Source of the DNA: Pempheris klunzingeri
Lineage: Eukaryota; Chordata; Actinopteri; Acropomatiformes; Pempheridae
DNA: 64,000 bases
Assembly (NCBI RefSeq): GCF_042242105.1
Contig: NC_092012.1
Span: 6,577,470-6,641,469, forward strand
Reading direction: 5' to 3'
Of this stretch, positions 25,150 through 37,684 are shown in pieces. The notes under the pieces were generated by a model, which was not told the origin of the DNA, searched no databases, and was given only the letters and a program-made list of their open reading frames with translations. The position numbers and the translations under genes are program-made. How positions within the stretch are numbered: position 1 is the stretch's first letter; every line of letters starts with the position of its first letter.

Positions 25150-27094
25150 ATGGCGTTTTCCCTGGTGAGTGCAAAAAAAGAAATTAACTTGGTGAATTAA
25201 ATTAGTTTGGGCCACGTCTAACGTTATCATTTGACCTTTTGTGTGTCATGAAACTACCACCGACGTCTCCTCTAGACTCTTAAATGTTAATTCCTACCCA
25301 AAAAAAGTCACCAGAAGTGTTTAATAATGGTTTAAAAATAGGTTTTCCCTCTTCCTCGTGTGTCTTAACCTTTTGTTTAGCTTTTAGCATGAATTCAGGA
25401 TTAGTTTCTCCTCTGCTCTCGGTGTCCCTCTGCAGAGAAACGACCCCCGCAGGCCGGACAGCCCGGACTCCGACTCTCCGGCCCTCTCCACCTGCAGCAA
25501 CGCGGACATCTTCCGCAGGATGAACACCATGCTGGGCAACGCTCTGGACTTCACCGGTGTGTGCACCACACCGAATAACTCCAAGGGTAAGTCTGACCTG
25601 CTGTGTGGTAAAGTCCGGTTCATGCTTCACTCTGCTGCAGGTCGACTTGGCTGCAAAACATCCATGTTTGTTACCGGGATGAATTCAAGTCAGGCCCCTC
25701 TAGTGACCCTTACCCCTTTGAGCACACATCAATAATCTAGTTTATGTTATATGTTTAAATTAGTTGATTTGGAAGATTGAATATTCCCTTTAAATCTCAT
25801 ATCTCTGACCAAAAGTCAGAAAAAACAGATATTTAACTTGTAATGATGATAAAACAAAGGGGGAGTAAATCTCCACATCTAAGAAGCTGAAAATGGAGAA
25901 TGTTTGACTTTTTTCTTAATCTTAAGATCTTGGTCAATTACTCTTATGAAGAATTGTTGGTAATTCAGTCTCTAATCAATTGGCTCACGCAGTGCTGATT
26001 ACTGGTGCTTAGTGCCGAAGACACACACTGTCTGAAAATATCCACAGTGTCTAAGTTTCACTTGTAGTGAAGGTGACATCTTACCAGTTTCCTAAAAACT
26101 TCTAGTAGAGGATGTGACCTCAGGTAGCTTTGGCCCCGACACTCTTGGATTCTCCTGCTGCTGGTTTATAGTTTCTGTTCTTGCAGCTACACATTCAGAC
26201 CAAAACCCATAAAATTACCCTTAACGTAAGCTACAGCACCGCTGTATGGATTTTCTTTCTAACATGAAAAGGTGCATCCCTGTCAATAGAGCCCCTTTCA
26301 CTTTCTCTGCCAGAATTGCCATCTGTTAAACCTCATTCACCTTGACATTACCAGTTGTGCCAGCAGCTGATTCATGCTGCATCGCTGGTCTGCAGCATTG
26401 CAGCACTTCAAGTGTTTTTTTTTTTTTTTTCCCCCCCAAGAGTGAGGTTTGCCAAGATTACGCTCAGCACAGCACCCGAGTCCCTTCCTTGAATTAATTT
26501 GCTCTTAAGGCATGTCTGCACTTGTGACTCGGTCTAGATGACTGTATACAAGTTCTGATATGAAGGTTTTACTCAGCTTGACATGAGCGGCAGTATAACA
26601 CTAATGTTTGAGTTTTAAGTGAAAGTGAGTTGTGTCTTGATGCAAACTGAGCTAAACTTCTGGTGTGGCCTCCCTGCTCCACCACTCCAGCTTGGTGTTG
26701 CTGAATCAGGGCTGTAGCTGGCAGCTGGATGCTTTCCAAGCCTGGAGAGCGAAGGGAGGAGCTGGCGGTGCAAATCGCTCAGTCCTCAACATCTGATCAG
26801 TCAGCTGCTTCTGCTATACAGCGAGGCTCTGCATGCCTTTTTTTTTTTTTCTTCACTGTTTGTTAAGGCACAAAAAAAAAATCAGGAATATACCAACCAA
26901 TGTGTACAATAGTAATCCAGTTTTGTGTTTATTGAGCATCCGCAAGTCGGAAGTTCTTTTTTTAATAAAGTCTGCTGAGTCATTCGCTCATATCTCCCAT
27001 GCTGCCTCCCACCATGCCACTGTAGCTCTGCCCCTCGCCTCCCCCTCCCTCCAGCCTCTGCCAGCTCGTTCAGGAAACAAGGATAGGCACAGTA

Positions 27095-27126
<32 letters not shown>

Positions 27127-30100
27127 CAGTAACAGTGGCGGCTGTCTCCCCACCGCTTCGTAGACGTGCTGTGCCTGACAGAGAGAGGAATACTTCTATC
27201 AACAAGCCAGTAGCTCCGACAGGAATTTTTCATTACACAGTTGTTAGGCAAGGAAGCAGGGAGGTGGGGGAAAGCTGATGTCATTAGCAGGGGTGTGCGA
27301 GTGCATCAGCAGCCATGTCACATGCTGCTAGGTGGGTCAGTGATGCGGACGGAGATGCATGGCAGTTTCACCGAGCACAGAGGCAGCAGGTTAGCTCCCC
27401 CGTCAGCCAGGGTAGGGGGAGTGTGATGAGGGAAGTTTTAATTTTTTTTTTTTTAATTTTTTTTTTTTTTAAATGAGATCGTGTTGAGAAACAGTTGTGT
27501 ATAATCTCTCCGTGCCCTTTTCTATGTAACGCAGACTGAAACGGTTCTCTTTTAGCTGTCTTAACACTTCCTCTCCCCTCTTTTCCTACATCCCTGAACT
27601 GGATCTTGGACCGAAAAGAGTCGGAGCTGGCTGCGGTGGGCAGCAGGAGGATGCTCTTTCCCAACTGTGGTGGCATGCCCAGCTCCCAGGAGATGCAGTC
27701 ATCCAGGGGCCCACCGGGTGTCACAGACCTGGGCCTGGGCCTCCAGTCTCTCCGGCTGTCTGGCTGGGACCGACCCTGGAGCAGCCAGGAGACGGACACA
27801 CACACCTCCCCCTCCCAGGTTCAGACCAGCTCACCCTCCAGTAAGTACCAGATTTCTGTTTACCTGAATGTATTTTAGAAATGGTCACAAAATCTCCAAC
27901 CTTCAAAACAAAAACAATCGTAGTTCTGTTTGGTGTGGTGGTTGTTTTCCCAAGAGTTTATTAGGTCTCTCCATGACTCCATTTACTTGGATTTATTACA
28001 GTAAACGTTGTAACATCAGAGGTTGTCTGAGATTTATGCAGCCCTGTTTTATATTGAAATGTGTGATGGTTGGTCATAAACAGCTGTCTGTGTGGGAACA
28101 GGCTGTAGCGTCACCAGGGAGGATGATGTAGCAGTTTTGCTTTGCTGCATCTCTAGCAACCCAGCAGGCACAAAAACAATCCAGTGAAGCTACTTTTCTG
28201 TCCCCAAACATAAGAAAGCTTTATTTTTATTTTTTTAATGAAGAAGCAGTGTCCTTTTCTAAATTTGTTACCTGTTGACCACACTGATGGCAGGATGTCT
28301 GAGTGCAAAGGTTTGATTGGATACAAACTAGAAAACTGGACCGACAGTCCCACTTAGCTGCTTAACATGCATAAATGTGAATGATGTAACCTCTGACATT
28401 TGCGCTGTCTGACATTCATCCCAAAAGTGTCTCTTTGGAGAGGCACTGTCGACTAATCATGTCCCGCTTGTCGTGACCCATTTGTAGTGCTATAGTTTTA
28501 TCACCCAAAGTCCAAACCTACCCGGCACAACTTCATTTAGAGCTTTCTAAACTGGGCCCGCAACAAAGTGGGACAGAGCGTTGAATGCGGCCTACAGTTG
28601 AATAATCCCCTCAGCCTCACATACACTGTCACAGGCCACGTAGTACATATCACAGCTGCCAGCTGACTCACTTGGTTATCAAAAGGAAGGAAGATGCTGG
28701 TTAATACTTAAGTAATTGCTGCTTGGCAGCCACTAGACTCTGAGAGGTGTTTGACGAATTGGCTTCCAGTGATTCTGCTAAAGGGAAAGATGCGTCTTAT
28801 GTGACACCATTGTTTCAGAATAGTAGCAGTCAAGTTGCAAAACATGGAATGTAAAAATGAAAGTGCATCAAGCGCTGACTTTGGCACTTGTGTTGCTGTT
28901 GGCAGCCAACTTGCACATCAAGTATCCTTTTTTTCTTTCTATGTGCAAATTTTGGATGCTTGAGTTTGCATTGCAGCCTTTCAGTTCTCTCAAACTGAGT
29001 GTCTGTAGATTCAGCCCACTAACAACATTTTCTTTATTCCTTGAGAGGCTGTTTTGCAACTGGATGAGCAAAGGAAGATAACATTTTAGGAATGTGAAGT
29101 TGCAATTCAGCATGCCTCATGACAAATCAATATGGCTCTGTAGATTCAGCACACACCCCATTTTCATCTGTTAGCTCATCCACTTGTGAAACAGACTGTC
29201 AAACAAACTAAGGACTAATGTCACCATGGCTACTTGTACAGATCAAATGAGTCCCCTAAGAATAGTGTAATTGTCCTGTGTTTCCAGTGCTAGGTATACT
29301 GAACAGTCCCTTCAGTAGCATCCTTGGGAAGCCCCCAGGCTACCTGCCCCCTGAGTCAATGAGCATGACTGCTGACTTCTTGGAGAAGTTCCCCAGCATG
29401 GCGCGCATGGCAAACCGTCTGGACTCGAGCTCCTTTTTGGACTCTCGCTCTAGTAGTCCTGAAGACTCTGAGACCAGCGGCTTCAGCTCAGGCTCAGACC
29501 ACCTCTGTGACATGCTGGTAAGGCACATGATGGTTATTCTGCAAGTGGAAATTTGTCTCAGACCTAGAGGGGCAAATGAAGGCTGATTGGACAGCAAGGC
29601 TGTGTAGTTATCAATGATCAAATGGTAGCTCGGGCCGTTTATGTATAGCTTATGTGTTCATATTCCTACTTTTCTCTGCAAGTATATTAGTTTGGTGCCT
29701 TTTCTTTCTGATGAGCACCTATTCCACCCTTGCTGTATGTTTACGATCTACAGTTATGCTATCTATCATACAGATACTATTCAAATTCTCTGATTTGATT
29801 CAGTTTTTTCAGTTGAACTCTAAGGGCATTAGTAGTTTTAAGCACAGTAGCTTAAAATTGTCTTGAAAAATGCAATATAAAGAGAATTGGGTCAGTCGCC
29901 CATCTTGTGTAGAATGGATTATGAGGATATGCACAATGCTGGAATATGGTGTCTAGACTATAACATTAATTCTTAAAGCACCAAGCTCCTCCTTCCCAGG
30001 GGAAGCTGGACTTGGAGCCTACAGGTGGAGGTAGGGCTTATAAATGCTATACATACAGCAGCAGCCATAATGGTGGCAGCATCGGTTGCAGCAAATGTCA

Positions 30101-33100
30101 GCATAGCTTTCAATGTGGCAGCTGGTCTGCTGCAAAGGAGTGAGCAGAGCACTGATAGCTTTGGTATGCCTCTGATCATAAAGAGATGTGTTTTAGTGTT
30201 GCAATGAAGAGTGAGTGTGTGATGTGAATAATGGCAGGCTGAGTTTCTTGTCAGAACAGAAATCCAACACTAATTAAGCCTTCAAACTAGTTTTTTAGTC
30301 CTGATACTTTCCAATCTGCTTCTCTGTGGAAATTGCTGAACTTTGCAGTTGAGGTTCAACAACCCAGTCAGTGTTTTCTTTTTATTTGTGCTGGCTTTAA
30401 GACTTTCTAGTAATTATAGCTCAGACTCTATACCCTGTTGATTTTTCCTAAATCGGTCCTCATTTCTCCAGTAAGATACTGTTGTCTGGACATGTCTTTC
30501 TCTCCAGTCGACTTTGCGGATTTCCCCTCCCCTGCCTTATCTCACAACAAACATGCAGAAGGATCTGCTTCGACTGGGCTCCCGTCTGGACCCCCAGGAC
30601 TCCAGCTCTCCTCTTACGCCACCATCCAGTGCCAGCCCCGCCTCCTCAGCCATTTCCCGGCGCTGGCGCACCGGCTCTCCGTGGCCTGGTGCGGATGTGC
30701 TTGACCAGTCGGATGATACATTCAGTATTGAGAGGGAGGCCCGTCTGCACCGACAGGCTGCAGGTAAATCTGACCCCTCACTGTTCTACCCTTCTTGAAG
30801 GTCTTGTGGCTCAGCTTTAGTGGTATACACAGTAGTTATGGAGACTTTGCATAGAAGTGACTAAATTTAACTTAATACCACGTTTGTTCTGGACTCATCA
30901 GCTGTGAATGAGGCCACATTCACCTGGAGTGGTCAGCTGCCTCCCAGAAACAACAAGGATCCTCTGTACTCCTGCAAGGTCTTTCTTGGTGGCGTGCCCT
31001 GGGACATCACAGAAGGTACCCACAGCTTTAATCTTACTGTGTAGGTTTTGGCCTTGGTCATGTGAAAACTGAGATTTCAACTTTTTAGTGACTAGAAGTC
31101 TACAAGAAGCAAAACTGATGTGATTTTTGGTACAAATGAGGCTATAAGGAATGTTTATCTTTACAGTTTAATAGAAATAAAATGATAGATGATTGTGCAT
31201 CAAGTACTTTTAAGCTGCCTAAATGACATCCCACAGCAACACCCATTAAAAATGGATGTATTAATAAGTAGTTGAGCTGATATTACGAAAGACTTCTGCT
31301 AAATGTACTCTTTGTCACATCACTCGGTCATCCTTTATTTCAGCTGGCCTGATCAACACCTTCAGTGGCTACGGCCCTCTGACTGTGGAGTGGCCGGGTA
31401 AGGATGGGAAGCACCCTCGCTGTCCTCCCAAAGGTAATGTGGCCAAAGGTAACGACAAGCTGGTAGGCAATCTTATATTTTTTTCTTCATGGTGGCACTG
31501 AGGTGAGCACATGGCATGCTGGTGAATTTGACTGTGCCTCTAGAGTGACTTAACGCTGACACTACGGCTTAAATGTAGCATAAAATGGTGGTAAATGCAG
31601 GCAGTGAACAAAATGCCTCACAATGCATTAGACCTGTCGTAAATGTCAGTTTGGAAAAGCTTAAAATGGCTGGGTTTGATTTCCCAAAGGTATTGATTTG
31701 CTGGCCTTTATTTTTAGGCTGTGCTTTGCTTAGACTGAGCAAATATTGTCAAGTGACTGTTTGAGCTCCATGTGACTGCTGTTCATCTGTTGTTGTGCAG
31801 GCTTCACAGCAAATACCTCTCTTAATTTAAGATGTATTGATTTTGACTTGGCACACAATTTTCAACTAAGACCATTCGGGCAACGATGATGGGCCAAGGG
31901 TAGCATTATCACTAATTTATTGAGGACATTTTTTGCTTTTTTTGAAACAAATGATTAACTGAATCAAGCCTTTTAAGTTTGTCACACTGCAAATTTATCT
32001 AAGTTGGTGGCCTGTGTGGCTCTCTTTTTGTAATAGATCTTTACAGTAGTCGCTGGTGGAGCCTCATTAAAGTCACAGTCAGTCTAAATTATGGGGTGTA
32101 CCATATTTTCTATATCCTAAAGGATGTGCTGTATGTTTTAGGCTATGTTTACCTGGTGTTTGAGAATGAAAAGTCTGTGCGGGCACTGCTCCATGCCTGC
32201 TCCCAGGACCCGTTTCACCCTGAGGACAACCGAGAGTACTATTTCAAGATGTCCAGCCGCAGAATGCGATGCAAGGATGTGAGTAGAAACTAAACATGCG
32301 AGGCACAATTATGTACTGCAGTCAGTGGCAGAATGTAACTCTGTATGTTGACTAATTGGCTTTACATTTATATTCAAGACCTTTTTAAGTTAGTTAAGTT
32401 TCTACTCAGAGGGAAATGGGAAGTCACCAGTTACTTCACAATCAAGAGGTTTACATTCAAAACATACAGGCTTATAAAATATTGTAATAACTGTTGGGTA
32501 GTTTAATTTATTACAGGTAAATCCAAAATGAGTTGATGACTAGTAGTTTGTAGAGAACATGTTTATTTCTTAAATTAAGGTATAAAGTCTTGCCAATACT
32601 TGTTGCTCCAAGCCAATCCAAATTTCCACTTTTACTCATTGCATCAAAGCTTAGAAATGGGATTTTTTTTCAGTTGTCATACATATTAAATCAACATTTG
32701 GGTAAATGGAGGCATCAGATGAGACTCTTTTAGTTGATGACATTAAAGGACTCTAACTGGGATCGTGGCCAAAACTTCATTGGGACAATCCCTGATTAAA
32801 AAAAATTACTGGTAGTACAGTTTTTCAGGAAAACAAGATTGGTAATCTGTCAATTGACTCCTGTGACACTCTTCTTGTACAGGTGCAGGTGATCCCCTGG
32901 GTGATCTCCGACAGTAACTACGTGCGCTGCCCGGCCCAGCGTTTGGACCCCAGTAAGACGGTGTTTGTTGGTGCGCTGCATGGCATGCTGAACGCTGAGG
33001 CGCTGGCCAGCATCATGAACGACCTGTTTGGAGGAGTCATGTATGCTGGCATTGACACGGACAAGCACAAGTACCCCATAGGTGAGAACACAAGTGCAGG

Positions 33101-35147
33101 GTCAGATTTCCTGTTTGGTTTTTGTTTGTTTTAAGTGAAACGCGCTAAAGACAGAATTCTGCTTCTGTATGTGGATGCAATTTGTAGATATCTGCAGGCA
33201 ACTAGAGTCCTACTGATGCGTATACCTTCAGTATACTGGTCAGCATGTGGGACACATGACTCTGCTGTAGGGTTGGGCAACAAGTCGGACTCTTCAGGGG
33301 TTTCTTTGTTTGCTTGTTTACTTTTAATCAAAAGCTGTCCACGTGCACTGTATTTTTAAAAAACGGTGCATGAATGAAACCTTATGTAGAAGTTAGAAAT
33401 GCAGGCATTCATAACAAAACTCCTGAAATCAATTAGTAGAGTTGTGTCAAATTTGTAAATTTATCCTTTGACATAAGGATTTAAGCTGTAAATCATTTAA
33501 TAGTTGAGGAAAGAACTGTGAAAGCTATCAAATGTTATACAAACCTACTCTGCAGAGTTTTTCTTCTTTTAATGGATCTCAACTGAATTATCTACATTTG
33601 TCTTGTGCACAGGCTCTGGACGTGTCACATTTAACAATCAGCGCAGTTACCTGAAGGCTGTGTGTGCAGCCTTTGTGGAGATCAAAACCCCCAAGTTTAC
33701 AAAGAAGGTCAGAAAATACTCTCATACTCTTTGCACTCACTGTATCATCAGTGTCTGCTGCTGCTGTGGACTGTCTGCCTTTTTAAGTGACTAATTAAAT
33801 GTGCTGGAAACAATTAAATCTACAATTTGAGCAGTATTCATAAGTCTTTTGTCATTATTTGAATATTAAATACATCTTCGTGTAAAGGACAAATGCTCTT
33901 AGAACGGTGTTTATTAATCCCAGGTCCTTAATCAGGTTCTCACTTGAACGAGGCACTAAAGCAAAGTTTAAGAAAAGCCTCCACTGACTGCTGTCAGTTA
34001 AGTAGCATGTCTTTGCCCGTGTCCCTCAGGTCCAGATTGACCCCTATCTGGAAGACTCCATGTGTCAAGTTTGCCTTCGCCAACCAGGGCCTTTCTTCTG
34101 CAGAGATCAGGTACGTGGAAACTCATTTGTACAAATGTTGATGGTTGATGATGGTTGGGGTCGGTCCAGCACTTTCTGCCATTGGTACTTGGTCATATCT
34201 TGCTTTGGGGACTGAAAATACAATTCATGACACTCTGCTTCCTTGTTTCACACACTGATTTGTATATTATCACAAATCAAGAATCATTATCATCAAATTT
34301 TCAGAAACTTCCAATTATAGTTTTCTCCTGACTCGTGTTGGCGATGATTTTTTTTTTTTTAGGTAAGACTTGTATCATACCTTTTTTAAATGTGTGGCAA
34401 TATCAGTTATGATACCTGATGAAAAGCAAGAATCCACTAAATGGTTAATAGTTCAGTAAAACGACTTTGAATAAGTTTATCACACTTAAAATGCACTGAC
34501 GTGATCTTGCTGCATCAAACTTGATGCGGACTACAGTTTTAATAAATAACATTGTGGTTCATTGAAGGGCAGTCCTGTTTTCTAACATTGCCCTTTTTAA
34601 GACTACTTGGATAAATCAGGAAAAACTACAAATAAGATCAAATGCAAGCATTTATCCAGGTTAGCAAAATGCTTTGCAAACTACTGTACTTGTCAGTAAT
34701 AAACCCTCTTTGTATAAGAAAACGGCACATCGGTGTGCACAGTTTTACCTCCCAATAAGTGGTTGAGGTCTTTACAGTCCTAAGTATTATTTACAACCTG
34801 ATTGACCGTGGAGACGTCTGACTTCAGTGTAGCGACACTGCGGTTTCCATATTTCAGCAATTTGGGAAGTATGTTATTACTGATGGAAATGGTGGCCAGT
34901 GCTACACAATTAACCCAATTTACATTAAAACCTAAATTATTGTGCATGAATTAATTTGAAACAAATCAGTGTTTTGTTTTTCTCCAAACATCAGACATGT
35001 CATGAATTAAGGCAGTTTACTCTCTCTGACACGCAGGCCTGCTTCAAGTACTACTGCCGCTCCTGCTGGCACTGGCAGCACTCCATGGACATCTTGAGCA
35101 ACCACCGGCCCCTCATGCGCAACCAGAAGAACAGGGACTCCAGCTAG
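25150..35147 (+). CDS. cpeb1: cytoplasmic polyadenylation element-binding protein 1 (Cpeb1), 12 coding exons
   Basis: Exons: 25150-25164, 25436-25586, 27619-27840, 29288-29517, 30508-30763, 30902-31015, 31344-31448, 32142-32278, 32883-33081, 33613-33707, 34030-34110, 35037-35147. Phases agree and give 571 residues, close to the human 566. The exon 3 acceptor is the one uncertain boundary. Cpeb1 binds U-rich CPEs in 3'UTRs. It represses maternal mRNAs and then activates their cytoplasmic polyadenylation in oocytes and at synapses. The regulatory half has LDSR (residues 180-183, the Aurora A/CaMKII site context), Ser-Pro sites and TSGFSS (192-197, the beta-TrCP degron context). RRM1 starts near residue 316 ([20 protein letters not shown]) and RRM2 near 436 ([20 protein letters not shown]). 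The C-terminal ZZ-type zinc domain has C520, C523, C532, C537, C542, C545, H547 and H550. The N-terminus MAFSL matches mammalian CPEB1. Confidence 0.96.
26690..27430 (+). promoter_or_regulatory. cpeb1: GC-richer segment in cpeb1 intron 2, candidate internal promoter
   Basis: This stretch is richer in G+C than the surrounding intron and lies just upstream of exon 3. Exon 3 holds an in-frame ATG at 27651 with A at -3 (protein start MLFP). From memory, a shorter mammalian CPEB1 isoform starts at the equivalent methionine, so an internal first exon here is plausible. A (CAG)9 run lies inside it. No core promoter motif is decisive. Confidence 0.25.
27096..27123. repeat. (CAG)9 trinucleotide run in cpeb1 intron 2
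   Basis: Nine nearly perfect CAG units, followed by interrupted TAG/CAG units. The run would encode glutamine in one frame, but no exon boundaries support translation. Confidence 0.85.
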
Positions 35148-36510
35148 AGCAGAGGGATACAAGCACTCTGAAGGGCCAGAGGAAGAGCCCCTCTCGACGG
35201 GGCGAGGCTGCCCGCCAAGGAGAGCACGTGTGCCAGCGGTCCCTCGGTCTGAGGGCACCATGGCACTCCACCAGGCACTGGGGATATCACTGTAGAAAAT
35301 GTTCACTTTTGCACTTGCTACATTTTTGCTGTTGTTCACAGTGGCACTATGCACAGTGACCTTGTTGGGAAAGACAAGGGGCCCTTCACACTTATGCATT
35401 TTCCCAGACTTGTGGCCAGACAGAGAGTTGGGAGTCAGCCTAAGGTTAAGAAGTGGATGAAAATACCATTTCTTTTTTCTTTTTTTGTTTACATGTGTTG
35501 CATAGTGAAGAGCAATCACGCAAGTCTCATTGCCGTTCATTGGCAAATGCCATACAGTGCCTTTAAATTTTTATTTTTTTCCCCTCCTCCCTCCCTCCCT
35601 CCCGCCCCCTACCCCCAGTTGGCATCCGTTTTTCCTGTGCAAGCCAACTGGTGTTTCTTACTTTTGGGAGTTGAATGTTGGGCTTCATTTAACCAGTCGC
35701 ATTTCAGACATTTTTACGCAGTTTTTTACTAATTTGTACACAAACGGTTTTAAGTCATGACATGAAAATTTTGAACAGAATTCTACCAGGCGGCTGTTTA
35801 TGGGAAAATCCCCCTTTTTATTTTTCCTTTTCTCATACATTTTTCTGTGGCTTTTTTTTTTTTTTTTTCCTTTTTTAATTTGCCCTCCCAAATTTCAACT
35901 GAATGGGCACAAATGTTGGAAGTACTACTTTAACTTGCTTTGTTGGTCCAGTTATATTAAATGTGTGTAACAATAGTACTGGATATGCTTCAGCTGGCAA
36001 TCCATCATTTCTCAAGCAACTGATGGACCCCGTTGAGACTAGAGTAGAGTGAATGAACACTTGATTGTACATAGTTTGATTTTTGCACTTTTTAATTTGC
36101 ACGTTTGGAGAGGTGGCAGTGGTTTTTAATCACTTTTGTACATCAGCAGGGGGACACGCCTATGTTAGAACAGCTGCTTGTTTCCTGTTGAATGTAAGAA
36201 CTTCCACTTAGCTGATGATAAATTAATCTATCCAGAGCTTGAGTAGACCCCAGTAAATGATTCCATGCTTTCTTATCCCATTTTTGCCTTCCCGTTCCAG
36301 TTGGACATAAATGCATAATAAGCTGTGTGCCAAAGACAAAGTGTCTTTTCTTTATCCATTAGGTTTGTCATGCTGAGCTTGTTGTCCCTTTAGCCCAGCT
36401 GCTTTTTAGAGTTTTGAAAGTCTACCTCATTGTGGTCTGCCAAGTTTGCTGCTACTTACAGTTGTGGAGTATGTTCAGATTGGGCACAATAAAGGTGTTT
36501 AAGCATTACA
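35148..36510 (+). other. cpeb1: cpeb1 3'UTR with CPE and Pumilio motifs
   Basis: Sequence from the cpeb1 stop to just past the AATAAA at 36488. It contains two consensus CPEs, TTTTTAT at 35568-35574 and 35815-35821, and a perfect Pumilio element, TGTACATA, at 36066-36073. There are also long pyrimidine tracts (35580-35610 and 35852-35868). The CPEs lie more than 600 bases from the canonical poly(A) hexamer, which is distant for classical cytoplasmic polyadenylation. They would work better with an earlier poly(A) site. Confidence 0.6.
36488..36493 (+). terminator. cpeb1: polyadenylation signal AATAAA, cpeb1
   Basis: Canonical hexamer in cacaataaaggtg about 1.34 kb after the stop codon, followed by GT-rich sequence (gtctggagtcttg). 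It gives a 3'UTR length reasonable for the gene. Usage cannot be verified from sequence. Confidence 0.55.
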
Positions 36511-37271
36511 GCCATGTCTGGAGTCTTGATTTAACAGAATGGGTATTTTGGAGTTCTTTAGAAATCCTCATTTAATATTGCTGAATCTCTTGTTTAAAAA
36601 AAACAAACTAACTAATCCATCGACTGGAATTTGGAGCCTTTCTAATGTTTACAATTCTGTCTCTCTAAAATAGCCCAAATATGGTTTTTCCTCTGGTCCG
36701 ATTCTTCTCACTGGGCCTTAAGTGTCCACTTCAGTAGCACTCAGACACATCAAACCTTTATTCTTCTCTATGGTCTGTAGGTTTAGAGGAGCTTGTTTAT
36801 ATTTCAAATCCTGATTTTTAAATGACACTTTATTTCCAAAGTGTCGTCTTAAAACTCATTCTTATAAAGTGGTTTTAAAGATCAAAAACTGCAAAATCTT
36901 TTAGCTCAATACAGCCTGGCAGGTTTGTTCTGGAAGTTTATGCAAATTCATACACATGTAATTAGATGATGCACAATTTTACATATTGAAACATTCAATT
37001 TCACAATTAGTAAATGGCCTTAATGCAAGTAATCAAGTGGGGCATTTTAAAGGTGATATTATTTAAATCTTTACTATATTCACCTGTTGTCTGTTCATTC
37101 ATCATCAGTTCTCTGTGTGTGTACACAGTTCACTAGTCATTGGTTTGTAGAGAAGCTGTATAATCATTAAGGCTCTCGCAGCAGTCAGATTATTGATGCA
37201 GCTTAACTTGAATATTCCTAAAACCATTTAGTTTCCCACTCCATCACCAATGCTGGACCTTGTGTTTAATC

Positions 37272-37580
37272 TATCAATCAATCTTTATTCATATAGCGCC
37301 AATTCACAACAGCGTTATCTCAACACGCTTTACATGAAGAGCAGGTCTACACCAAACTTTAATTAGAGAGGGACCCAACGATTCAGGAATTCAAAATTAG
37401 GGATTCAAGAATTCCCACATGAGCAAGCATCAGATATTATATTGACCAGCAGTGGCAGGAAGAACTCCCCTTTAATGGGAAGAAACCTCGAACAGACCCA
37501 GGCTCAATGTGGGTGGCTTCTGTAGGGGTCTGCGTTGGGTGGAGGTTGGACAGAGAGACAGAGACAACACAAACAGCAAC
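37272..37580 (-). repeat. LINE-3'-end-like fish repeat ending in ATTG units, copy 1
   Basis: The stretch opens with tatcaatcaatctttatt and 'catatagcgccaattcacaac', then 'gctttacatgaagagcaggtctacacc'. It continues to 'cccctttaatgggaagaaacctcgaacagacccaggctca'. I remember this as a widespread teleost repeat. On the minus strand it ends in tandem ATTG units, as many non-LTR retrotransposon 3' ends do. The clade is not identified. A second copy is at 55911. Confidence 0.65.
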
Positions 37581-37684
37581 CAAGAAAGTAACTTTACCAG
37601 GATGCTATGATGGACTCAAATGTGACTGCAGTGCTCTTGTGCTTTAACTGCCTTGGATTAATCAGCTATACAAAGTCCTCTGTA

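Noticed and set aside
26882..27205. Poly-alanine or poly-glutamine frames around the CAG run
   Set aside because: They sit inside cpeb1 intron 2, have no supporting splice sites, and their length comes from the CAG repeat.
35007..35546. 179-codon open frame on the minus strand
   Set aside because: It lies antisense to the last cpeb1 exon and 3'UTR. The open frame is a by-product of the coding sequence on the other strand and resembles no known protein.
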